DNA of 64,000 bases from Candidatus Rifleibacteriota bacterium (GTDB taxonomy: Bacteria; Riflebacteria; Ozemobacteria; Ozemobacterales; Ozemobacteraceae), in assembly GCA_029564115.1 (NCBI GenBank), contig JAKQQP010000352.1:1-64000 (forward strand), in the 5' to 3' direction. Each line of letters opens with the position of its first letter. The first letter of the stretch is position 1. Positions 44,549-53,256 of the stretch are shown here, in pieces. The notes below the pieces were generated by a model. It worked only from the letters and a program-made list of their open reading frames with translations. It was not told where the DNA came from and searched no databases. The translations under genes and the position numbers were made by a program.

Positions 44549-44765
44549 CAACAAATCAGTGCAGACGTTTGAATTAAAAGAAGATTTTATCGAACTCATC
44601 AAGCTCATAAAATTCATGGGCCTCAGCGAAACCGGCGGCCAGGCCAAGCTTCTAGTCGAGAACGGCATGGTTACCGTCGATGGTGAAGTAGAGTCGCGAA
44701 AACGCCGCAAAGTTCGCAAGGGCATGACTGTAAAAGTCGGAGACGAAACCATACAGGTGATCTGA
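44541..44765 (+). CDS. S4-domain RNA-binding protein (YbcJ/YaaA-like)
   Basis: ATG 44541 overlaps the previous stop by eight bases; the product is 74 residues. A single S4 domain fills it (FIELIKLIKFMGLSETGGQAKLLVENGMVTVDGEVESRKRRKV), with a Lys/Arg-rich tail. Free-standing S4 proteins of this kind bind structured RNA, often in ribosome maintenance. Its stop overlaps the start of the ThiF-like gene by one base (TGATG). Confidence 0.85.
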   Translation: MNNNKSVQTFELKEDFIELIKLIKFMGLSETGGQAKLLVENGMVTVDGEVESRKRRKVRKGMTVKVGDETIQVI

Positions 44766-45496
44766 TGCACCCTTTTGCCCGTTACGAAAAGCAGATTCTG
44801 TTTAAACCCATAGGTGATCCCGGGCAGAGAAAACTGTCTAAAAGCCGCATTGGCATAGTCGGAGTCGGCGCACTCGGCACCAACATGGCCAACCTTTGTT
44901 GCCGCGCCGGCGTTGGTGCCCTTGTTCTGCTCGATAACGACAGAGTTGAACTCTCTAATCTGCAGCGGCAAATGCTTTTTGACGAAAACGACATCGGTGC
45001 CCTCAAAGCTCAACGTGCCGCCGAAAAACTTGCGATAATCAATTCCGAAATAAAAATCGAAGCATTCTCAGAGCGCCTCGGCCCCGAAAACTTCGCCGAC
45101 CTGCTTGAAAATTGCGACCTGATACTCGATGCCACCGATAATTTCGCCACCAGATTCATCATCAATGAGCAGACGCTTAAACTCGGCATACCCTGGATTT
45201 ATTCAGGAGTTACAGCTTCTTCAGGGCAGACGATGTTTGTTTACCCCTTTGACACAGCCTGCCTGCGCTGTCTGATCCCGGAAAACGAGATGGTGGATAC
45301 CTTACCCAATGTTCATAATTCTGGTATTATCGGGCCGATAGTTTCGATTATCGCCTCATTGAGCGTATCCATGGCCTTGAAGTTTCTTGTAGAAAAATAC
45401 GTCGAACGCGATGTTCTTTGTTTCGACGCCTGGCAACTTTCATGGCACAGAATTCCAATGGAAAGAACACCCGGCTGCCCAGGCTGCAAAGCATAA
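44765..45496 (+). CDS. ThiF/MoeB/HesA-family E1-like adenylyltransferase
   Basis: The Rossmann nucleotide-binding motif GVGALGTNMANL, the catalytic DNDRVELSNLQRQ segment and two zinc CxxC pairs (CLRC and CPGC) define an E1-like enzyme of 243 residues. It activates the C-terminal glycine of a sulfur-carrier protein by adenylation. The next gene encodes such a carrier, so the two probably work together in thiamine, molybdopterin or another sulfur-transfer pathway. Whether it is ThiF or MoeB cannot be decided. Confidence 0.9.
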   Translation: MHPFARYEKQILFKPIGDPGQRKLSKSRIGIVGVGALGTNMANLCCRAGVGALVLLDNDRVELSNLQRQMLFDENDIGALKAQRAAEKLAIINSEIKIEAFSERLGPENFADLLENCDLILDATDNFATRFIINEQTLKLGIPWIYSGVTASSGQTMFVYPFDTACLRCLIPENEMVDTLPNVHNSGIIGPIVSIIASLSVSMALKFLVEKYVERDVLCFDAWQLSWHRIPMERTPGCPGCKA

Positions 45497-45513
45497 AAAT
45501 CAAAGGAGCTTTT

Positions 45514-45747
45514 ATGAAAATTCACGTAGAATTTGTCGGAGCAATAAACAGCGGCCCATATAAAAAAGAACAGGACTTTGAGCTTGCAGACAAAACCACT
45601 GTCAAAGCCTTTCTTGAGACCCTTCATTTCGACAGAACCCATCTCAACTACATTCAGGTGGTCAAAAACGGCAGTCGCTGCCCGCACTCAGACGCTCTTA
45701 AAAATGGCGACAAACTCGAACTCATGCTGATGGTCGGCGGGGGCTGA
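45514..45747 (+). CDS. ThiS/MoaD-family sulfur-carrier protein
   Basis: A 77-residue beta-grasp protein ending in VGGG, which provides the C-terminal glycine for thiocarboxylation by the preceding E1-like enzyme. AGGAGC lies before ATG 45514. The spacing to the E1 gene is 17 bases. It converges with the lipoprotein gene, with a two-base gap, and no terminator is visible between them. Confidence 0.82.
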   Translation: MKIHVEFVGAINSGPYKKEQDFELADKTTVKAFLETLHFDRTHLNYIQVVKNGSRCPHSDALKNGDKLELMLMVGGG

Positions 45748-45749
45748 CC

Positions 45750-46349
45750 TCAATACGGGAATCTGGGATCGAGAATATTGATCAGAAAGCCCGTTACCGT
45801 AACGCGACCCGACTCGAGCACCATAGACACGGTTGCCACGCTGTTTTTCTGAGTCGCGACCTGGTAGTTCAAAAACTTGAGCCCATCGGGGCCTGGTCGT
45901 GCAAGATCGAAGGCTCCAAGATCACGGTCGTCGATTGAAAACTTTACCCGGCCTGGGTTGTCATACATTTCGTAGTCCCAGAAGTCAAAAACTACCCGGC
46001 TCATCGTCGCGACAATATCGATCCTGGCGCCGGCTTCGGCGGTGGTGGCCATGTACCAGCCGCTGGCCGGCATGTATCTCATGCTCCAGTTACCGACAAA
46101 GTTAACCGGATGCATATATGGCAACTGTGACACCATCCCCCCCGGAAAAAATTCTCCGTTCAGAATTCCGGTGCAGTCCAGTTGAATTGAAAAAAATTCC
46201 TGCTTGGGCGGTTCACCATTGAGCTTTTCGACTGCCAGCGGGTTATGTTCCTCTGCTGCACAGCCTGCCAGAAAAATTGCAGCAAGACCGTAAAAAAACA
46301 CAGCCGTTAGCAGGCGTTTCAGCCGGCCTGGTCGATCTGCTGCAGTCAT
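45750..46349 (-). CDS. Lipoprotein of unknown function
   Basis: A 199-residue protein with a lipoprotein signal: LTAVFFYGLAAIFLAGC, where LAGC is the lipobox and the Cys at about residue 30 is lipidated. The rest is beta-rich (IQLDCTGILNGEFFPGGMV; VVFDFWDYEMYDNPGRVKF), with no recognised domain. An AAGGAAG precedes the ATG. It is probably attached to the outer or inner membrane facing the periplasm. Confidence 0.6.
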   Translation of the reverse strand: MTAADRPGRLKRLLTAVFFYGLAAIFLAGCAAEEHNPLAVEKLNGEPPKQEFFSIQLDCTGILNGEFFPGGMVSQLPYMHPVNFVGNWSMRYMPASGWYMATTAEAGARIDIVATMSRVVFDFWDYEMYDNPGRVKFSIDDRDLGAFDLARPGPDGLKFLNYQVATQKNSVATVSMVLESGRVTVTGFLINILDPRFPY

Positions 46350-46435
46350 GAGCTTCCTTTGTTGCCGAATATTTAAACTAGTATCGGCAGCAAAGTGACA
46401 ACGCGTAAGTCTGAAGAATCAGACAAGCAGAAGTC

Positions 46436-47341
46436 TCATTTGAACCAGAAAGTAAATTTCTTTTCGAAGCGCAGAGGGTTATAGCGCTCTTTGGCTGTGC
46501 GCAGACCCTCGATGCCAAGGTCAGCCTCGCGGTTGAGTATTTTTACCTCAGGGGGCAGGCTGTTGGCAAGAGCCCAGTTGACATACTGGTACATACCCTT
46601 AACCTCACGAGGCGCCTTCTCGACAGGAACCAGCCATGTGTCGTCGGTAATAGGAACTGCCCAGCTGATACCGCACATGTTGTCCTGGATTTTAACCCTG
46701 ACGCCCATGCCGCCAAGTTTCCAAAGGTTCGGCAGAGCTCGTTTGACCGATTCTTTTTCCATTTCAAGAAATTTGTCTTCGTCGCCATACTTATCGAACC
46801 AGATATCGAGGCATTTTTTTATCTGCTCGTGGTCTTCTTCTTTGAGAAGAATTATTTCAGCGTTGTTTTCGCGTTGAAATTTGTTCAGCTGATTGCGACG
46901 CTTCGCAAATTTGCCTCCAGAGAGGTCGGCAAGCTCTTCGCGCAAATAAAGGTAGTCGAAATAGTCTCGGTGTTCTTCGGTGCGAACCGGGGTCATAACC
47001 GCGCTGATTTCTTCGGCAAGCTGCTGTGGCAGGAAGTGGAGAACAGGTTCTTCGCCAAAATCCTTGTCGGCATGATAAAGAAGCTTCTCGACTGCTGGTT
47101 TTATAGGACCAGAACCGAACGGGCCAAGAAAAATATGGCCGCCATGGCGCCCTTCGACATCGAAAACAAGTCTTTCGCCAATCCGGCTTATGCGGGCCGG
47201 ACGATTGTAAAACCAGCTGGTGAGGTAATAAACCGAGTATTCTGCAGATTTGATGCCCTGAGCGATGAGGGCTTTCTTGATCGTTGCGACGTGTTCTAGC
47301 TTAATTTCTGACTGCTGTGGAAATTCTGGAATTGTATTCAT
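46436..47341 (-). CDS. DUF2156-family protein
   Basis: This is the domain shared with the C-terminal half of MprF-type phosphatidylglycerol lysyltransferases, a double GNAT-like fold. Landmarks are DYLYLREELADLSGGKFAKRRNQLNKF near residue 125 and NREADLGIEGLRTAKERYNPLRFEKK at the end. Length 301. It has no membrane segments, so it is the soluble stand-alone version, and its acyl or aminoacyl acceptor is unknown. It is divergent from the OYE-type gene, with 89 bases between. Confidence 0.82.
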   Translation of the reverse strand: MNTIPEFPQQSEIKLEHVATIKKALIAQGIKSAEYSVYYLTSWFYNRPARISRIGERLVFDVEGRHGGHIFLGPFGSGPIKPAVEKLLYHADKDFGEEPVLHFLPQQLAEEISAVMTPVRTEEHRDYFDYLYLREELADLSGGKFAKRRNQLNKFQRENNAEIILLKEEDHEQIKKCLDIWFDKYGDEDKFLEMEKESVKRALPNLWKLGGMGVRVKIQDNMCGISWAVPITDDTWLVPVEKAPREVKGMYQYVNWALANSLPPEVKILNREADLGIEGLRTAKERYNPLRFEKKFTFWFK

Positions 47342-47394
47342 AATGCCCTAAATCTAACACAAAACTACAGTTTTATCACTTACTATCTGATCGC

Positions 47395-47423
47395 TTGACC
47401 TTGGGCGATCATGGCGGTATTAT
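47395..47423 (+). promoter_or_regulatory. Promoter predicting a leaderless OYE-type mRNA
   Basis: TTGACC (47395-47400) and TATTAT (47418-47423) are exactly 17 bases apart. ATG 47431 lies seven bases after the -10 box, so the transcript should begin at the start codon; no Shine-Dalgarno is present. Confidence 0.7.
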
Positions 47424-47430
47424 CTGATTT

Positions 47431-48540
47431 ATGAATCCAAGCCTGTTTACGCCAACCACTCTGCAGAATCGCGAGCTGAAAAACTGCGTCATTGCAGCCC
47501 CACCCCCCAGTCTTCTTGCCGCTGCAGACGGGCGGGCCACTTCCGAACTGCTCGATTATTATCAGAATCTTGCCAGCACCGGCGTCGGCATGCTTATCGT
47601 CGAAGCAACGGCCGTTTCGGCCGAAGGGCGGGCATGGCCGAATCAAACTGCTATTTTTGATCATGATTCCCTCAACGGTTTTTCGAGATTAACCGAAAAA
47701 ATTCGGCTTCACGGTGCTTTACCGGTTATTCAACTGTATCATGGCGGCATGAATTCAATTCCCGGCCCAGGGCATACGGTGTACAGTGCCAGCTCAATGC
47801 GACACTCCAAAATTAACGCCGTAATAGCCGAGATGAAGCCTGATAAAATCGATAAAACGATCAGCGACTATGTTCAGGCAGCAAAATCTGCATGGAATAC
47901 CGGCTTCTCCGGGATTCACCTGCAGGCCGCCGAAGGCAGTCTTCCCCACCAGTTTCTTTCACCGATAACCAACTTGCGCCGTGACGATTATTGCTTCGCC
48001 GAAAATTCTGGAGCTCTGTTTCTTCAGGAACTGATCACAGCGGTCAAATCAGCCGTTCCAGACCTGGTTCTGATTGTCAGTCTGCCGCTTCGTGATCTGC
48101 TGCCAGGTGGTGCAGGGCTAAAAGATGCCATACAGGTTGCTCGAACTCTTAAAAAAAACAGACATGACTTGATCATGATTTCAGAAGGGCTTAAAATTGG
48201 GCAGCCTTTGCTGCAGCACCCTTCTCTCGACAAGTCTGCCGCCGATGCGCCCTACGCTGAAGACGCCCATATTTTTCGTAATGAAACCGGCTGCCGGGTT
48301 ATCATGGCGGGCAAAGTCGGCACTCCCCACACGGCTCTCAGCCTTTTGAAGCGGCAGACATGTGATTTTATCGCTGTCGGCAGAACCCTTAACCGAGAGC
48401 CCCTCTGGCTTGCCGATCATTACGATAACAAGCTGCTGCCATGGCAGCATTGTCTGCGCTGTCCCATATGCAGGGCCGCTACCAGCGGCTGCCCTGATCA
48501 GAAAGGTGTCAATCACTGGCACCTGCTTTCCGGTATTTAA
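47431..48540 (+). CDS. Old Yellow Enzyme-family FMN oxidoreductase
   Basis: A 369-residue TIM-barrel flavoprotein of the NADH:flavin oxidoreductase/OYE family, with IQLYHGGM and FSGIHLQAAEGSLPHQFLSPITNLRRDDY (substrate/FMN site) and RVIMAGKVGTP near the C-terminus. A cysteine cluster (CLRCPICRAATSGCP) at the end could bind a metal centre, as in the NADH-dependent enoate reductases, though the long C-terminal FAD domain of those enzymes is missing. Its promoter predicts a leaderless message. sppA follows 19 bases downstream, perhaps by readthrough. Confidence 0.85.
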   Translation: MNPSLFTPTTLQNRELKNCVIAAPPPSLLAAADGRATSELLDYYQNLASTGVGMLIVEATAVSAEGRAWPNQTAIFDHDSLNGFSRLTEKIRLHGALPVIQLYHGGMNSIPGPGHTVYSASSMRHSKINAVIAEMKPDKIDKTISDYVQAAKSAWNTGFSGIHLQAAEGSLPHQFLSPITNLRRDDYCFAENSGALFLQELITAVKSAVPDLVLIVSLPLRDLLPGGAGLKDAIQVARTLKKNRHDLIMISEGLKIGQPLLQHPSLDKSAADAPYAEDAHIFRNETGCRVIMAGKVGTPHTALSLLKRQTCDFIAVGRTLNREPLWLADHYDNKLLPWQHCLRCPICRAATSGCPDQKGVNHWHLLSGI

Positions 48541-48559
48541 TTACTTCAGGAGATATTGA

Positions 48560-49540
48560 ATGAAAAAATCACTGTTTTTTTTGCTGCTCGTATGCTTTGC
48601 ACTTACGGCGCCACAGCCGGCTCAAGCTTTTCTAGGGCTTTTTATCGGCCAGGAGGGCAAAAAAGGAGTTCGTGTTAAATTTCTTGAAGGCGACGAAAAC
48701 GCCAAAGACGAAATTCTTCTAATCAAATTGCGTGGCGTCATTCAGGAACGGAGTGACGATGAAAGTAACCCCTTCAAAGCCGGTAAAGACATGATCGAAG
48801 AAATAAAGAAAGACCTTGACGCGGCCCGAAAACGCAAAGCGGTCAAGGCCATCCTGCTCGAAATCAATTCTCCAGGGGGCGAAGTCACTGCCAGCGACGT
48901 TATTTATCATCAGATCAAAAAAATGCGCGAAGAAACTGGTAAACCGACAGTTGCCATAATCGGAGCCATCGGAGCCTCTGGCGCCTATTACGTGGCCTGT
49001 GGAGCTGACAAAATCTTCGCTCACCCCACTTCAATAATAGGCAGTATAGGCGTTCTGATGCAGTCCATGAATGTTCAGCAACTTGCAGAAAAGATCGGTC
49101 TGAAGGCCGTCACTCTTAAATCAGACAAAACGCCGATGAAAGACGTTCTTTCACCCTTCAAGCAAATGACCGAAGAAGAGAGAAACATGCTTCTGAGCAT
49201 TATCGATTCTGTATATGACCGCTTCATCGACATTGTCGCAGCCAGCCGCAAACTCGAGCGCGACGCCGTCATAAAACTTGCCGATGGCGGCATTTACACA
49301 GCGGGCAAAGCCAAAGAAACAGGGCTTGTCGATGAAATAGGCTACCGTGAAGACGCCATTGCAGAAGCATGCAAACTGGCAGACATCAAATCAGCCGCTC
49401 TGGTGCAAAGAGTCAGCAAAAAAAGCTTTGCCGAACTTGTTGCCGAACTGCAAGAGATGAACTTTGCTGTTCCGGCAGTCATCAACCGCCTGGAAAGCCT
49501 GTTACAGCACGGCTCATCGCCAGCTGTCATGTTCAGATAA
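48560..49540 (+). CDS. sppA: Signal peptide peptidase SppA
   Basis: Membrane-anchored serine protease (326 residues) with an N-terminal hydrophobic segment (FFLLLVCFALTAPQPAQAF). Its Ser/Lys dyad digests cleaved signal peptides in the inner membrane. The nucleophile is Ser140 in GASGAYY; the general-base Lys lies in the KSDKTPMKD segment. The size corresponds to the short 36K type seen in Bacillus and many bacteria rather than the long E. coli form. AGGAGA is the ribosome-binding site, and a strong terminator follows. Confidence 0.9.
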   Translation: MKKSLFFLLLVCFALTAPQPAQAFLGLFIGQEGKKGVRVKFLEGDENAKDEILLIKLRGVIQERSDDESNPFKAGKDMIEEIKKDLDAARKRKAVKAILLEINSPGGEVTASDVIYHQIKKMREETGKPTVAIIGAIGASGAYYVACGADKIFAHPTSIIGSIGVLMQSMNVQQLAEKIGLKAVTLKSDKTPMKDVLSPFKQMTEEERNMLLSIIDSVYDRFIDIVAASRKLERDAVIKLADGGIYTAGKAKETGLVDEIGYREDAIAEACKLADIKSAALVQRVSKKSFAELVAELQEMNFAVPAVINRLESLLQHGSSPAVMFR

Positions 49541-49560
49541 TATTTTCAGCAGACAAAAAA

Positions 49561-49602
49561 GCCCCGAGTGCTCAGCCAAAGCTGGCTTTCGGGGCTTTTT
49601 TC
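49561..49602. terminator. Bidirectional terminator between sppA and hldD
   Basis: GCCCCGA (49561-49567) pairs with TCGGGGC (49589-49595), with an inner AGCCA/TGGCT stem. Seven T follow and six A precede, so both convergent genes can be terminated. Confidence 0.88.
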
Positions 49603-49614
49603 AACTGATGCGGG

Positions 49615-50586
49615 TCACAAATAAGAATTTGAGTTCAAATAGTTTTTAACATAATCTTCAATAGCTTCTTCAAGCGTTCTAGTCGGCTGCTCAAAACCGG
49701 TCAGGCGCAGCCTGGTGATGTCGCCGCGGGTAAAATACTGGTATTGGTTGCGAATCGAATCGGGCATGTCCACATAGCTTATTTTAGGCTCAATGCCCAT
49801 AGCTTTGAAGGTGGCGGTTACCAGATCGTTCCAGCTGCGGGTGGTGCCGGTGGCTATATTGAAAAGCCCGCCGTCTTTGCGGTCAAGAAAATGCAGAGCC
49901 ATATTCACTGCGTCTTTGACGTAGATGAAGTCTCTTAGTTGTTCGCCGTCTTTATAATCAGGCCGATGCGACTTGAACAGCTGCACAGCACCAGTTGCCC
50001 TGATCTGTTCGAATGATTTCAGAATAAAGCTGCGCATTGAACCCTTGTGGTATTCATTTGGCCCAAAGACATTGAAGAATTTGAGACCGACCATCTGGTC
50101 GAGCAACCCCTGGCGCTTGAGCCAGAGATCGAACATCTGTTTTGAATAGCCATACATATTCAGTGGCTGCAGAGTTTCGATATCTTCAACCTGATCGACG
50201 AATCCGCGCTCGCCATCGCCGTAGGTCGCGGCACTGCTGGCATAAATGAAGCGGGCCCGCCGACTCTTTGCCCAGAGAGCGAGAGTTTTGCTGAATTCAA
50301 AGTTGTTTTTTATCAGATAGCTGGCATCGGTTTCGGTTGTGCTCGAGCAGGCTCCGAGATGCAAAACGGCATTGAATTTATGCTCTTCGAACATACCCTT
50401 TTCGAGATAAGTCAGAAAATCTGTTTTTTCGCAATAGTCGGCATAGCGAAGATTTTTCAGGTTTTTCCATTTTTCGCCGTTGCCGAGGCGATCGACGATA
50501 AATATGTCATCGATGCCGCGCTGATTGAGGCCCCAAACCATGGCTGAACCGATAAAACCCGCGCCGCCCGTCACTAATACTTTCAT
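49615..50586 (-). CDS. hldD: ADP-L-glycero-D-manno-heptose-6-epimerase
   Basis: An NADP-dependent short-chain dehydrogenase that converts ADP-D-glycero- to ADP-L-glycero-D-manno-heptose, the donor for LPS inner-core heptose. Features are the GGAGFIGS nucleotide motif, FIVDRLGNGEKWKNLK, SSAATYGDG and the YGYSKQMFD active site, with normal length (323 residues). It is the last gene of the minus-strand glycan cluster, 15 bases after an SDR gene. Its presence is a strong sign of an LPS-type outer membrane. Confidence 0.93.
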   Translation of the reverse strand: MKVLVTGGAGFIGSAMVWGLNQRGIDDIFIVDRLGNGEKWKNLKNLRYADYCEKTDFLTYLEKGMFEEHKFNAVLHLGACSSTTETDASYLIKNNFEFSKTLALWAKSRRARFIYASSAATYGDGERGFVDQVEDIETLQPLNMYGYSKQMFDLWLKRQGLLDQMVGLKFFNVFGPNEYHKGSMRSFILKSFEQIRATGAVQLFKSHRPDYKDGEQLRDFIYVKDAVNMALHFLDRKDGGLFNIATGTTRSWNDLVTATFKAMGIEPKISYVDMPDSIRNQYQYFTRGDITRLRLTGFEQPTRTLEEAIEDYVKNYLNSNSYL

Positions 50587-50601
50587 ATTTTCCCCTTATA
50601 G

Positions 50602-51636
50602 TTAGAATAGATATTTTACCAGTTTAAGAATACCCTGGCTCCACGGAACCCGGTGAGAAATGCCCGATGCACTGGCAAACGCCGCTTTGTTCGCCATATA
50701 CCATTCATAATTTCTGATCAGGGCCTGTTTGTTAGAGTATTTTGGCTTGAAGCCGAGCTTTTTTTCGGCCTTTTCGATAGAAACGAACGATTCCTGGCAG
50801 GCTGTCTCGTAGACCCATTTATACAGAGGCGACAACTTCAGCTTTTCGAGCAGTCGCAATACGGCAATGGCCGGGCCAGCCGGGAAACTGACGATTTTTT
50901 TGCCGAAGCCGGCGTGATCGAGCACTGCCTGAAAGTCGTCGCGGAAAGTGCCGAATTCTTTGGCGCCAACATTGAAAGTATCGTTGACGACATTTATGTC
51001 GCCGGTCAAACAAGTGTAAATGGCGTCACAGAGATCTTCGACGTCGAGATACTGATAAAGATTGCGACCACGCCCAAGAATAGGGAAACCGTGCCCTTCG
51101 CTTGCCCATTCATAGAGCATGGCAAAGACGCCAAGCCGCTCGGGCCCGACGAATGATTTCGGCCTGATAACCGGCACGCATATTCCCTTGTCACGATAAG
51201 AAAAACAGATCTTCTCGGCTTCGATTTTAGCCTCACCGTAGGGGCCAACCCCGATCAGTTGATCGTCTTCGAAAAGCGGGTGATGATCAGGAACCCCATA
51301 AACGGCTGTCGACGAAATATGCACGACGCGTTTGATGCCAGCCTTTTCGGCTTGTTCCATGACGGTGCGGGTGCCGTCGATGTCGGTAGAATATATATCT
51401 TCTGGCTTGTAGAGCGGCAGAGCGGCAGCGCAGTGAACGACCGCATCGCAACCGGCCAGCGATTTCGCGACGTCTTCAGACTTGCGGATATCGCCGGTAA
51501 CAACGGTAATTTTATCGCGTTCAGGGTAGTCAAACTCTGCAATATCGAGCGAAACAACCTGTGCCCCGCGCGCCAGCAGGTGCCTGACCAGATTTATACC
51601 CAAAAACCCGGCTCCGCCGGTGATCATAACTTTCAT
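50602..51636 (-). CDS. NAD-dependent epimerase/dehydratase (extended SDR)
   Basis: ATG 51636 was chosen because GAGG lies just upstream and the Rossmann motif GGAGFLGINL then starts at residue 6; the longer frame to 51741 adds 35 poorly supported residues. 344 residues with HISSTAVYG and a YGEAKIEAE active site. The family includes 4-epimerases and sugar-nucleotide dehydratases; the exact reaction is not clear. It lies between the flippase and hldD in the glycan cluster, so a nucleotide-sugar or lipid-linked sugar substrate is likely. Confidence 0.75.
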   Translation of the reverse strand: MKVMITGGAGFLGINLVRHLLARGAQVVSLDIAEFDYPERDKITVVTGDIRKSEDVAKSLAGCDAVVHCAAALPLYKPEDIYSTDIDGTRTVMEQAEKAGIKRVVHISSTAVYGVPDHHPLFEDDQLIGVGPYGEAKIEAEKICFSYRDKGICVPVIRPKSFVGPERLGVFAMLYEWASEGHGFPILGRGRNLYQYLDVEDLCDAIYTCLTGDINVVNDTFNVGAKEFGTFRDDFQAVLDHAGFGKKIVSFPAGPAIAVLRLLEKLKLSPLYKWVYETACQESFVSIEKAEKKLGFKPKYSNKQALIRNYEWYMANKAAFASASGISHRVPWSQGILKLVKYLF

Positions 51637-51771
51637 AGCAACCTCATTACTTGTTTGATTTAAGCAGATGATACCAATTAGCGACCCGCTTGGCAAGGCA
51701 ACCGCTGAGTGCCTGGATAACTTTTCAGCTTGTCGACACATAACTGATACAACAGCATTCGCCCCCCCCAG

Positions 51772-53256
51772 CTATGAGTCAGTTGTTGCGAGTTTCTGGG
51801 CAATCATTGATTTTAAACCGACCAATCTGCTTAAAACGGCTAAATACAAAACAAAAGCCGCTATTTTAACAACGATTTTCAGGTAAACTTCGACGTCGAG
51901 CCGGCTGATAAAAAAGTATGATACTGCCGTCACGCCAGTTAAAACGATAATCTTACCAAGAAAGGCCCCATTCAGATTAATGTTCACCAGGCGACGCGTA
52001 AAAATTGTAACCATTATCGCCTGAAAAAGATAGCCGGTTAAACCAGCAAATGCCGCTCCATAAATCCCGAAATCAGGTATAAGAAGCAGGCTGGCCAGAA
52101 CATTTGCCGCAACAGAAAGCAAAGTGATCAAAAATACAAGATGAGTCTTTTCTTTGACCACTATCATCATGCTCAAAATACTGCCGCCACCAGAAATAAT
52201 CAGGCCAAGCATAAGTATTATCATGACATCTACAGCCTGACCATACCTGTCGCCAACCAACAGGGGAAAAAGTTCGGTAAAGCAGGTAAAACAGGCAAGC
52301 ATCAGACTGCTCAAAAGCACCCAGTAATACTTCATTATGGTTTCAAGATAAACACAGCACTGCTCTTCAGAAACTGCGTGCTTTTCATAAAGAACCGGTG
52401 ATATGGCCTGCCCCAGAGGAGCAAGAATCAACGTATTGAACACATTGGCAAACATATAGCCGACACTGTAAACAGCCACAGGAGCCAGGCCATGATAAAT
52501 ATTCAGAAAATAACGCCCGGCGCTGGCCAGCAGCATCATCAGAAAGGCATCTGGAATAAGCGGAAAACTCAGTCTGGTGAGAACTTTAACGTCGGAGAAT
52601 CTTAATATGCGCGCGCCAACTGGTGGATATCTCTTAAACGCATAAACCAGACCAACTGCTGTCATTACAGCATATGCGGTTAAATGCCCTAAGAGATAAG
52701 ACTGATAACCATAGTCGAGGTAAAAAAGGAAAAATATACAGGCCGGAATCAAAACAAAAGTTGTCAGAGTTGAAAAGCCTAAATAAAGCTTCGCCTCTTT
52801 CGAAACAATCAGAAGACTGCCGAAAAGCCTGGTGGCAACTGAAGTCAGACCAATGAGGCAAACCACGCCTATTTCGCCGTAAGAGATCTGAATCTGCAGA
52901 AACTTGACGACAACGTCAGGAAAACTGTGCCAGACAAAGAAAGCCAGCAATGCCGCCAGAAAATTGAAAGCAATGATAACGTATAGATATCTGCTTTGCT
53001 GCTCAGAAGAAACTTTATAAAACTTTATGCAAAATGCCGTGTTAAGCCTGAAATCAATAAAAACCGACAGAATAGTCATGAACAGCCACAGCATTGAAAC
53101 TCTGCCGTAATCTTCAGGTGTCAGGAAACGTGTGAAAATTGTCATCACCGCGAATCCTGCAGCTGCATTCACCGCCTGAGCAAGACTGAGATAGCTGAAC
53201 GTTTTGCTTAAATAACTGTTTTCAAAAATTCCACGCAGTTTTTTAAACAAAATCAA
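51772..53256 (-). CDS. Oligosaccharide-lipid flippase (Wzx-like)
   Basis: A 494-residue protein with 12 to 14 hydrophobic helices spread over its whole length, and the typical MOP/Wzx start (YLSLAQAVNAAAGFAVMTIFTRFLTPEDYG). It moves undecaprenyl-linked oligosaccharide repeat units across the inner membrane. It overlaps the GT10 gene by four bases. No Wzy polymerase or Wzz chain-length protein is visible inside the window; those could lie elsewhere. Confidence 0.85.
   Translation of the reverse strand: MILFKKLRGIFENSYLSKTFSYLSLAQAVNAAAGFAVMTIFTRFLTPEDYGRVSMLWLFMTILSVFIDFRLNTAFCIKFYKVSSEQQSRYLYVIIAFNFLAALLAFFVWHSFPDVVVKFLQIQISYGEIGVVCLIGLTSVATRLFGSLLIVSKEAKLYLGFSTLTTFVLIPACIFFLFYLDYGYQSYLLGHLTAYAVMTAVGLVYAFKRYPPVGARILRFSDVKVLTRLSFPLIPDAFLMMLLASAGRYFLNIYHGLAPVAVYSVGYMFANVFNTLILAPLGQAISPVLYEKHAVSEEQCCVYLETIMKYYWVLLSSLMLACFTCFTELFPLLVGDRYGQAVDVMIILMLGLIISGGGSILSMMIVVKEKTHLVFLITLLSVAANVLASLLLIPDFGIYGAAFAGLTGYLFQAIMVTIFTRRLVNINLNGAFLGKIIVLTGVTAVSYFFISRLDVEVYLKIVVKIAAFVLYLAVLSRLVGLKSMIAQKLATTDS

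Noticed and set aside
44144..45013. Open frame on the minus strand over the DHH, S4 and ThiF-like genes
   Set aside because: It runs across three well-supported genes on the other strand and has no family features.
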